Of a DNA stretch of 8,277 nucleotides, positions 1 to 5,894 are shown piece by piece (the first letter of the stretch is position 1; the number at the start of each line of letters is the position of its first letter). The stretch spans positions 6,099-14,375 of the forward strand of contig JABBNV010000047.1 in assembly GCA_019352125.1 (NCBI GenBank), given 5' to 3'. The position numbers were made by a program, and so were the translations under genes. Source of the DNA: Acidobacteriota bacterium (GTDB lineage: Bacteria > Actinomycetota > Actinomycetes > Actinomycetales > Micrococcaceae). The notes under the pieces are model-generated. The model was not told the origin of the DNA and made no database searches. It saw nothing but the letters and a program-made list of their open reading frames with translations.

Positions 1-22
1 AGACGGCTGAACCTTGGCTACT

Positions 23-1000
23 TCAGGATGCGGACAGATCAGCTATCTCCCCTGCACCGCCGGCCAGTAAGTCCTCGGCCAATTCAATTCCCAGCAAAGT
101 GGCGCCGATTTCCGTCAAGGAGTCTGTGGCTTTTTGTAGGCGAACGGACCTGCTGCCATCAACGGCACACACAACAGATTGGAGTTTGAGCATGCTGCCC
201 TTCCGCACCGCATAGGCTCCCACGGGAGCCGCACAACCGGCCTCCAGCCGAGCCAGCAACGCCCGTTCCGCCGTCACCGCAAGGCGAGTATCCGCGTCGT
301 CAATGGCGGAAATAGCCTGGGCCAGAGCCACTGCGGAAGGTGATTCGTCAAAACTTCTGTGCTCCACGGCCAATGCGCCCTGTCCGGCTGCCGGGACCAT
401 CACGGCGGGATCCAGAAATTCAGTGACAACGCCTAACTTGCCAAGTCGCTGAAGGCCAGCGGCGGCCAGAATTACCGCATCAAGGTCACACGACGTGCCG
501 GCTTCAACCACATCCGTCTGGTTGCCTTCCAGGCCAGGAACACGGTTCAAGCGAGTCCCCACATTCCCGCGGATGTCCACTACCTCAACATCCGGTCGGA
601 CAACGCGTAGCTGAGCTGCACGGCGGGGAGAACCCGTACCCACCTTGGCACCGGCCGGAAGCTGCGCCAGAGTGAGCCCGTCACGCGCACAGAGCACATC
701 GCGCACGTCCGCGCGGGGAGGAATGGCCCCCATCCTCACGCCCACTGCATCGCCGGTAGGTAGATCTTTGAGCGAATGCACTGCTACGTCGCACCGATTG
801 TCCAGCAGCGCAGTGCGGAGCGCCGTGACGAACACCCCAGTACCGCCCAGCTGTGATAGCGGCGTGGTCAGTATGTCACCCTCCGTACGTACTTGCACCA
901 GTTCCACGTCCAGCCCGCCAACGGCTGCCAGCATGTCCGCCGTTTGCTGGGACTGGGTCATGGCGAGCGCGCTGGCCCGAGTTCCTAAGCGAACGCTCAT
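23..1000 (-). CDS. hemC: Hydroxymethylbilane synthase (porphobilinogen deaminase)
   Basis: This cytosolic enzyme joins four porphobilinogen molecules head to tail into linear hydroxymethylbilane. The 325-residue product shows the family motifs: RLGTRASALA at the N terminus, VHSLKDLP with the catalytic Asp79, VGTGSPRR near 120-127, DIRGNVGTR near 142-150, and LEAGCAAPVG with Cys256, the expected attachment site of the dipyrromethane cofactor. The chosen ATG gives the standard MSVRLGTR start. The frame stays open 31 codons further upstream, but that extension lies inside cpfC and looks unlike HemC. The ATG shares one base with the cpfC stop (TGATG) and has no clear Shine-Dalgarno sequence, so translation probably depends on termination of cpfC. 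Between about residues 151 and 173 there are roughly 14 more residues than in E. coli HemC. The 22 bases after the stop contain no start codon, so the next gene, possibly hemD, begins outside the window. Function is very secure. Confidence 0.97.
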   Translation of the reverse strand: MSVRLGTRASALAMTQSQQTADMLAAVGGLDVELVQVRTEGDILTTPLSQLGGTGVFVTALRTALLDNRCDVAVHSLKDLPTGDAVGVRMGAIPPRADVRDVLCARDGLTLAQLPAGAKVGTGSPRRAAQLRVVRPDVEVVDIRGNVGTRLNRVPGLEGNQTDVVEAGTSCDLDAVILAAAGLQRLGKLGVVTEFLDPAVMVPAAGQGALAVEHRSFDESPSAVALAQAISAIDDADTRLAVTAERALLARLEAGCAAPVGAYAVRKGSMLKLQSVVCAVDGSRSVRLQKATDSLTEIGATLLGIELAEDLLAGGAGEIADLSAS

Positions 1001-2268
1001 CAGCGGTTCACAAAATTGGCGTTTACGGTGCTGTCTGCACCCGCGATCGTTGGCTTTTCGCCGCGGAAATTCGCGCAGCAACCGGGCCTGCACACGTCAT
1101 ACCACGGCCCCAGTTTGGTCATGGCCGGGCGATTCTCGATAGTCAGCGTGCCCTTATCCGGGTTGGTTCTGGTTCGTTCAGAAACAAGGTCCACCAAACC
1201 GGAAACAAACTTGGCGTGCGTTGCCGGCGTCGGTGCCCGATCAAAAACCACGCCCAGCTCGGCACAAGTTTCTTTGGCCTCAGTGTCCAGATCCCACACG
1301 ACTTCCATGTGGTCACTGACAAAGCCCAGCGGCACCACCACCACGCCCTTGACACCCTTGGCTGCCAGATCGCCAATGGCATCGTTGATGTCCGGCTCCA
1401 GCCAGGGCACATGCGGAGCACCCGAGCGAGATTGGTACACGAGGGACCAATCGGCCTCCGGTGCCACCTTGTCAATGATCTTTTGGGCCGATGCAAGGTG
1501 TTGCGCAACGTACGCGGAGCCAGCAGGGAACGGCTCAGTGCCGAAGTCCCGCGGCTCGTCCGCTGACCGTCCGGAAGCCTCCGCATCCCTGGTGGGAATC
1601 GAGTGCGTGGCAAAAAGAATATGCACGGCCGCGTCCAGCTCACCTGCGGCGGTCAGCTCACTGCGGACCTTGGCCAATGACGCACCGGTTCCCTCAATGA
1701 ACGGCTCAACGAAGCCCGGATGGTCAAAGTACTGGCGCACCTTGTCCACTTCCAACTTGCCATCAAGGCCAGTCTCGGTGAGGGCAATACCGATGTCTTC
1801 CCGGTATTGCCGGCAGCTTGAATAAGAGCTGTAGGCACTCGTGGTGACCATCAGCAAGCGGCGATGACCGCCGTCGTACGCCTGTTGCAGGGTTTCCTTG
1901 ATGTAGGGATCCCAGTTCCGGTTTCCCCACAGCACGGGCAGCGAAATGCCGCGAGAGGCCAGCTCCGCCTCCAACGCTGCCTTCAGCGCACGGTTTTGAG
2001 CGTTGATGGGGCTAATTCCGCCATTGGCACGGTAGTGATGACTCACCTCTTCGAGCCGCTCATCCGGGATGCCTCGTCCGCGCGTTACATTGCGCAGGAA
2101 GGGAATCACATCCTCCTGACCCTCCGGACCACCAAAGGATGCCAGCAGAATGCCGTCGTAGTCCTTGGGTTTCATCCGCCCCCGGTCCGTCACCGCGTTG
2201 GGAACCGCGTCAGGCACGGCGTCAGCCACTGCGTCAGGCACGGCGTCAGGCACGGCGGAAGCGCTCAT
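1000..2268 (-). CDS. cpfC: Coproporphyrin ferrochelatase with repeat-bearing N-terminal extension
   Basis: This enzyme inserts ferrous iron into coproporphyrin III to form coproheme; it was formerly called hemH. The 422-residue product begins with about 31 extra residues of Ala-Val-Pro-Asp repeats. The chelatase core then starts at KDYDGILLASFGGPEG. Visible motifs are VTRGRG (61-66), GNRNW (115-119), SAYSSYSSCRQY (144-155), THSIP with the metal-site His222, and SDHMEVVWDLD with Glu322. Cys152 with Cys393, Cys397 and Cys398 (CRPGCC) are good candidates for the [2Fe-2S] ligands known in actinobacterial ferrochelatases. The upstream ATG is preferred because it overlaps the chdC stop as ATGA and has GAGGTG five bases before it. 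A start at Met32 (base 2175) would give a normal-length protein but has a poorer ribosome site. The neighbouring ChdC and CgoX support coproporphyrin rather than protoporphyrin as substrate. Function is secure; the N-terminal extension is somewhat less so. Confidence 0.95.
   Translation of the reverse strand: MSASAVPDAVPDAVADAVPDAVPNAVTDRGRMKPKDYDGILLASFGGPEGQEDVIPFLRNVTRGRGIPDERLEEVSHHYRANGGISPINAQNRALKAALEAELASRGISLPVLWGNRNWDPYIKETLQQAYDGGHRRLLMVTTSAYSSYSSCRQYREDIGIALTETGLDGKLEVDKVRQYFDHPGFVEPFIEGTGASLAKVRSELTAAGELDAAVHILFATHSIPTRDAEASGRSADEPRDFGTEPFPAGSAYVAQHLASAQKIIDKVAPEADWSLVYQSRSGAPHVPWLEPDINDAIGDLAAKGVKGVVVVPLGFVSDHMEVVWDLDTEAKETCAELGVVFDRAPTPATHAKFVSGLVDLVSERTRTNPDKGTLTIENRPAMTKLGPWYDVCRPGCCANFRGEKPTIAGADSTVNANFVNR
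2185..2256 (-). repeat. Six-unit 12-bp tandem repeat inside the cpfC 5' end
   Basis: Read on the minus strand, six consecutive 12-bp units encode AVPD, AVPD, AVAD, AVPD, AVPN and AVTD. Units 1, 2 and 4 are identical (GCCGTGCCTGAC), unit 3 differs at two bases, and units 5 and 6 are more diverged. The array starts four codons after the cpfC ATG and ends just before Met32, where the chelatase core begins. Because the period is a multiple of three, gain or loss of a unit would keep the frame. Confidence 0.9.
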
Positions 2269-2978
2269 CGGAGCACCTCAGCGATCTCCGACGTCGTAAT
2301 CCGGCGGCCAGTGTAGAACGGGATTTCTTCACGCACGTGCATGCGAGCGTCCGTGCCGCGGAGGTGACGCATCAGATCCACCAAATCAAGAACATCATCG
2401 GCTTCGAGACGCGAAATCCATTCCCAGTCTCCCAAGGCAAAAGCCGAGACGGTGTTGGACAGGACGCTCGGGAAGTCCCTCCCCAGCATTCCGTGGTCAC
2501 GCAACATCCGGCCACGCTCTTCAGGTGGGAGGATGTACCACTCGTAGGAGCGTACAAAGGGGTACACACAGACCCAACCCTTGGGCTCCGTGTTGCTCAT
2601 GTAGGAGGGAATGTGGTTCTTGGCGAACTCGGCTTCGCGGTGCACGCCCATGGCGCTCCATGCCAGTTCGGTGTTGGCAAAAAGGCCCGTGCGGCGAATA
2701 TCACGGACGGCCTGCTGCAGACCTTCGGCGTTTGGCCCAATGAGCCACACCATAACGTCCGCGTCCCGGCGCATGGCCGAGACATCGTAGGCACCGCGCA
2801 GCGTGACCCCCGTGCTGGCTAGTCGCTGGATCAATTCTTCAAATTCGGTGCTGTGGGCACCACTGCCCGCCGCGGCCATGCCGGTTCGCTTGAACACCGT
2901 CCAGAGCGTGAAGGGAGCGGCGGCGTTGGCGTCCTCCGACGAAGTTTTGGTGACAGATTCCGCAGATGTGTGGCTCAT
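2265..2978 (-). CDS. chdC: Coproheme decarboxylase (HemQ)
   Basis: This enzyme performs the last step of the coproporphyrin-dependent pathway, peroxide-dependent oxidative decarboxylation of two propionates of coproheme to give heme b. The 237-residue product belongs to the chlorite-dismutase-like ChdC family. Tyr139 in VYPFVRSYEWY is the expected radical tyrosine, with Trp147 in the same motif. His122 in NHIPSYM matches the distal histidine of the actinobacterial clade, and His162 in RDHGMLGRDFP the proximal heme ligand. As I recall, the spacing Tyr-17 and Tyr+23 is the same as in the Corynebacterium diphtheriae enzyme. The first 20 or so residues are polar, low in complexity and probably disordered. 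The start lies 93 bp after cgoX and its ribosome site is weak: AAGGGG sits about 13 bases upstream, too far to be ideal. The stop overlaps the cpfC start as ATGA, which couples the two enzymes acting before and after coproheme. Confidence 0.95.
   Translation of the reverse strand: MSHTSAESVTKTSSEDANAAAPFTLWTVFKRTGMAAAGSGAHSTEFEELIQRLASTGVTLRGAYDVSAMRRDADVMVWLIGPNAEGLQQAVRDIRRTGLFANTELAWSAMGVHREAEFAKNHIPSYMSNTEPKGWVCVYPFVRSYEWYILPPEERGRMLRDHGMLGRDFPSVLSNTVSAFALGDWEWISRLEADDVLDLVDLMRHLRGTDARMHVREEIPFYTGRRITTSEIAEVLR
2274..2279 (-). promoter_or_regulatory. Ribosome binding site of cpfC
   Basis: The minus strand reads GAGGTG, complementary to the 3' end of 16S rRNA, five bases before the cpfC ATG at 2268. 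It lies inside the end of chdC. It is the best ribosome site in this operon and supports the upstream start, hence translation of the repeat-bearing N-terminal extension. Confidence 0.6.
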
Positions 2979-3071
2979 AGCTACAAGTTTGCCCCTTGCT
3001 GGCGAAAACCCGAAACTGAATGGCTCTACAACGCGTAGAAGTTATGAAATTCACAGGTTGCACCCAGAAAG
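2979..3071. other. 93-bp cgoX-chdC gap with two small inverted repeats
   Basis: This is the only sizeable gap in an otherwise near-contiguous operon. It holds TCTAC-N5-GTAGA (3025-3039) and the palindrome TGAAATTCA (3045-3053). TAACTT on the minus strand fits TANNNT but has no acceptable -35 at the right distance, so an internal promoter for chdC-cpfC-hemC is possible but unproven. No small gene is apparent. Confidence 0.4.
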
Positions 3072-4691
3072 TCAGGCCTTCGGCTCCGGCGCTCCACCGT
3101 TTTGCCCAACAGCTCCGCCAGCCTCCGGATAGGCCTCCGGGGAGCGTTCCTTTGAAAGGCCCTTGGGGCGGTCCCTCGAGGCTTCCTGTGCCCTCTCCGC
3201 CTGCTGTCCTTGCTCGGCAGCATGACGCGTCACGAACTCGCGCACTTGTGCCCGCGCATCACCTACGACGGCGGCCAGCCCGTTCCCGGACAGCCAGCCA
3301 CCGAGCACCAGCAGGGAAGGCTGGGCTGAAATCAGCGTGCGGAACGCCGTCACTTTGACCCGTGCGCCCAGCGCCGCGAACGGCAGCGCCCCCGTCCAGC
3401 GAACAACGTCCCAACCCACCACATCGTCCGCGCTTACTGGAATGCCCAGCAGCACAGTTGCATCGGCCAGCGCCGCGTCCCGCAATTCTTCATCGCTGGC
3501 GGCAGCGTCCTTGGCGTCCCTGCCGTAGGAGAGGCGCAGCACGTGAGTCCCAGGACCCTCCTCTTCACCCAACCAATTCCACTTGGCCGTTGCATGAGTG
3601 AGCGCCTTCGCCCGAACGTCAGAGCTTTGCGGCGCCACCAGCACACCGGTACCGCGCGGGGCAGTATCCAACTCGGGCAGATCCACCACCAGAGTAACCA
3701 GCGATACATCCGGGCCAACGGCCGGAGCATAGGCTGCAACTTCCGGCAGCTCAGGCTGCAGCAAGCGCACCGCGGCAGGGCCGTCAGTAGCAACCACCAA
3801 GACCTCCGCCGCATACGCAGGAACCGCCTTGCCTGCCTCGGCTTGTTCAAGCTCAACACCCCAGCGGCCATCAGGCTGCTCCCGCACCGAGGCAACCTGC
3901 GAGCCCAGCCGAATCGTCACGCCGTGGGCCGTCAAGTCTGCCAGCAAAGCCGTGACCAACCGGTTCATACCGCCACGCAGCCCACCCACGGCAGAACCAG
4001 CCTTGGCTCCCTCCCTGCCCGCTCGCAGTGCTGCCACAGCGGCGGACAAGGATCCATGTTCACGCACAGCGGCCCGCAGACCCGGCGCAACCATGTCCAC
4101 CTCAAGCTGTGCCGGATCCGCAGAGTGCACACCACCCACCACAGTTGCCACCAACTTTTCCAGCACGGCATTGCCCATCCGAGCTCGCACCAAATCCGCA
4201 ACGCTCAACGAATCCGGCCCGGTTCCCACAGACGCGGGCAGCTGCTTGTCCAGACTGGCACGCAGCGAACCTGCAAGACCCAACGCCGAGCGAACCTCGG
4301 GAGCCCACGGATCTGCGGGGATTCCTAGAATTCCGGTCTTGGGCAGAGGCGCGGGCCCCTGCGGCAACTGCACCCAGGCACCGGCCGGGTTAGGGCTAAC
4401 GATCTCCTTCGCCAGGCCCAATTCCGTGGCCAAATCAGCCACGGCAGTGGTTCGCGTGGCAAAGGATTCGGCTCCGCTATCAAGTTCCAGCCCCGCCACC
4501 GTGTGCACGCCCACACAGCCACCGGCAGCGTCCTTCGCCTCAATGACGGTCACGGAATACCCAGCAGCAGCAAGGTCTCTGGCCGCCACCAGCCCGGCCA
4601 TGCCCGCGCCAACAACCAGCGCACGGCGTCGATCATCACGCGGTTTGGTGAAATTCGGTAAATGCAATTGGGGAATCGGACGGCTCGGCAT
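3072..4691 (-). CDS. cgoX: Coproporphyrinogen III oxidase (coproporphyrin-forming), HemY type
   Basis: This FAD-dependent oxidase removes six electrons from coproporphyrinogen III, using oxygen, to give coproporphyrin III. Such genes are often annotated hemY or protoporphyrinogen oxidase. The 539-residue product has an N-terminal Rossmann dinucleotide fold with VVGAGMAGLVAARDL (GxGxxG at 28-33), the FAD-ribose acidic residue Glu51 in VIEAKDAAGG, and LDSGAESFATR (70-80). LRGGMNRL (238-245) and the C-terminal FAD motif LGGWLSGNGLAAVVGDAR (463-480) are also typical. No membrane segment is evident. Residues 489-539 form a charged, then Gly/Ala/Pro-rich tail beyond the usual family end. The ATG follows the hemE stop by 9 bases. 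GGAG is present but only about two bases from the ATG, so re-initiation after hemE is likely. I call coproporphyrinogen the substrate because chdC and cpfC are adjacent and the organism looks actinobacterial; sequence alone cannot exclude activity on protoporphyrinogen IX. Confidence 0.93.
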   Translation of the reverse strand: MPSRPIPQLHLPNFTKPRDDRRRALVVGAGMAGLVAARDLAAAGYSVTVIEAKDAAGGCVGVHTVAGLELDSGAESFATRTTAVADLATELGLAKEIVSPNPAGAWVQLPQGPAPLPKTGILGIPADPWAPEVRSALGLAGSLRASLDKQLPASVGTGPDSLSVADLVRARMGNAVLEKLVATVVGGVHSADPAQLEVDMVAPGLRAAVREHGSLSAAVAALRAGREGAKAGSAVGGLRGGMNRLVTALLADLTAHGVTIRLGSQVASVREQPDGRWGVELEQAEAGKAVPAYAAEVLVVATDGPAAVRLLQPELPEVAAYAPAVGPDVSLVTLVVDLPELDTAPRGTGVLVAPQSSDVRAKALTHATAKWNWLGEEEGPGTHVLRLSYGRDAKDAAASDEELRDAALADATVLLGIPVSADDVVGWDVVRWTGALPFAALGARVKVTAFRTLISAQPSLLVLGGWLSGNGLAAVVGDARAQVREFVTRHAAEQGQQAERAQEASRDRPKGLSKERSPEAYPEAGGAVGQNGGAPEPKA

Positions 4692-4700
4692 AGCTCCAGC

Positions 4701-5780
4701 CTAGGGTTCTATTGAGTGGATGAGGTCAACAACTTTGGTCAGCACTGCTGGATCAGTTTCCGGCGGCACGCCATGGCCCAGATTCAACACATGGCCAGGG
4801 GCAGCGGACCCAGCAGAAATAACCTCCCGAACGTGGGCCTCCAGTACATTCCACGGAGCGCTCAGCAGTGCCGGGTCAATGTTGCCCTGCAGCACCGTCC
4901 TGCCGCCCAATCGACGGTTCGCCTCATCCAACGACAGGCGGTAATCCACCCCCACCACATCCACGCCAACATCCCGCATCGCACCCAATAGCTCTGACGT
5001 GCCGGTTCCAAAATGGACCAACGGCGCACCCAGCCCCCGTACATGGTCGAGAGCCCGGGCGGACGACGGCGCCACATGGGTTACGTAATCAGCCAAAGAG
5101 AGCGATCCAGCCCAAGAATCAAACAACTGAGCAGCACTAGCCCCCGCTTCCAACTGAGCACGCAAGAACTTTCCGGAGGCATCCGCCGTCCACGCGGCCA
5201 GAGCAGACCAGGCTTCGGGATCAGCGTGCATCATGGTGCGCGGGCCCAAATGGTCACGCGAGGGCCGCCCTTCCACCATGTACGCGGCCAAGGTGAACGG
5301 AGCGCCGGCAAATCCAATCAGGGGCGTAGTGCCCAACTCCGCAACGGCAATCCGCACGGCTTCGCGAATGGGTTCAAGAGCATCCTCGGTGAGTTCCGGG
5401 AGCGCAGCCACATCCGCCGCCGTGCGAATGGGGGCATCCAACACCGGGCCCACACCCGAGACAATCTCCACACCCACACCGGCGAGTTTCAGGGGGATCA
5501 CGATGTCAGAGTAGAAAATCCCAGCGTCCACCTGATGGCGGCGCACTGGTTGCAGGGTAATTTCCGCGGCCAGTTCCGGCTTGAGGCAGGACTCCAGCAT
5601 CCCGTATCCACGCCGAGCTTCTTTGTACTCGGGCAACGAACGGCCGGCCTGACGCATAAACCACACGGGGCGGCGGCTGGGCTTACCACCACGGTAGGCA
5701 GTGATCAATGGTGAGGTGGCAGTGCGGCCATCCATCAGGGGATGATCAGCGGGAAGCAGCGAGGTGTGGCTAGTCGTCAT
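4701..5780 (-). CDS. hemE: Uroporphyrinogen III decarboxylase
   Basis: This cofactor-free cytosolic enzyme decarboxylates the four acetate side chains of uroporphyrinogen III to give coproporphyrinogen III, the substrate of CgoX encoded next. The 359-residue product has both family signatures: RPVWFMRQAGRSLPEY (37-52, with Arg43) and GFAGAPFTLAAYMVEG (156-171, with Tyr167). FYSDIVIPL supplies Asp92 and NLGHGVPP supplies His336, the usual active-site residues. Length is normal. The frame is open 25 codons further upstream, but the extension crosses the promoter region and reads unlike HemE. The ATG at 5780, giving MTTSHTSLLPADHPL, is preferred; a start at 5735 (MDGRTATSPL) is a weaker alternative. 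The ribosome site is poor, with only GAGAA a few bases upstream. This is the first gene of the five-gene minus-strand run and diverges from hemA. Confidence 0.96.
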   Translation of the reverse strand: MTTSHTSLLPADHPLMDGRTATSPLITAYRGGKPSRRPVWFMRQAGRSLPEYKEARRGYGMLESCLKPELAAEITLQPVRRHQVDAGIFYSDIVIPLKLAGVGVEIVSGVGPVLDAPIRTAADVAALPELTEDALEPIREAVRIAVAELGTTPLIGFAGAPFTLAAYMVEGRPSRDHLGPRTMMHADPEAWSALAAWTADASGKFLRAQLEAGASAAQLFDSWAGSLSLADYVTHVAPSSARALDHVRGLGAPLVHFGTGTSELLGAMRDVGVDVVGVDYRLSLDEANRRLGGRTVLQGNIDPALLSAPWNVLEAHVREVISAGSAAPGHVLNLGHGVPPETDPAVLTKVVDLIHSIEP

Positions 5781-5809
5781 CCCACAATTCTCATGCCAAT
5801 GAGCACTCC

Positions 5810-5838
5810 ACGCTAATTTTCTGCCTCGGATATGTCCT
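5810..5838 (-). promoter_or_regulatory. Candidate hemE operon promoter
   Basis: On the minus strand, AGGACA (5838-5833, four of six matches to TTGACA) and TAGCGT (5815-5810, fitting the actinobacterial TANNNT -10 pattern) are separated by 17 bases. Transcription would start roughly 20 to 25 bases before the hemE ATG at 5780. It is the best sigma70-like pair I found in the intergenic region, but the match is only moderate. Confidence 0.33.
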
Positions 5839-5841
5839 ATC
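5829..5841. promoter_or_regulatory. Imperfect palindrome between hemE and hemA (possible operator)
   Basis: GATATGTCCTATC has GATA/TATC arms, one mismatched pair, then an inner G-C pair around a central T, so five of six pairs match. It overlaps the predicted -35 element of hemE and lies about 55 bases upstream of hemA. The position suits a regulator of either arm. I do not recognise it as the site of a known regulator, and a short palindrome like this could be chance. Confidence 0.25.
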
Positions 5842-5894
5842 GCACACCCCAGCATTCTTCTACAGGGCTAAGAAGTCGGTAGCATGGTGTTGCT

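Noticed and set aside
1001..1093. 31-codon upstream extension of hemC
   Set aside because: It overlaps the conserved 3' end of cpfC and is Arg-rich without HemC similarity; the protein family starts at MSVRLGTR.
645..2316. Several plus-strand open frames opposite hemC and cpfC
   Set aside because: All overlap clear conserved genes on the other strand, and their Ser/Arg-rich translations look like reverse-strand shadows.
3829..4704. Open frame of 291 codons antisense to cgoX
   Set aside because: It lies wholly opposite a well-supported gene, its Pro/Ser/Arg/Ala-rich product shows no recognisable domain, and such frames are expected opposite high-GC coding sequence.
5013..5714. Open frame of 233 codons antisense to hemE
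   Set aside because: It is a shadow of hemE; the composition is Arg/Gly/His-rich without domain motifs and no ribosome site is evident.
5781..5855. 25-codon upstream extension of hemE
   Set aside because: The extension reads unlike HemE, crosses the likely promoter, and the start at 5780 already gives a full-length enzyme.
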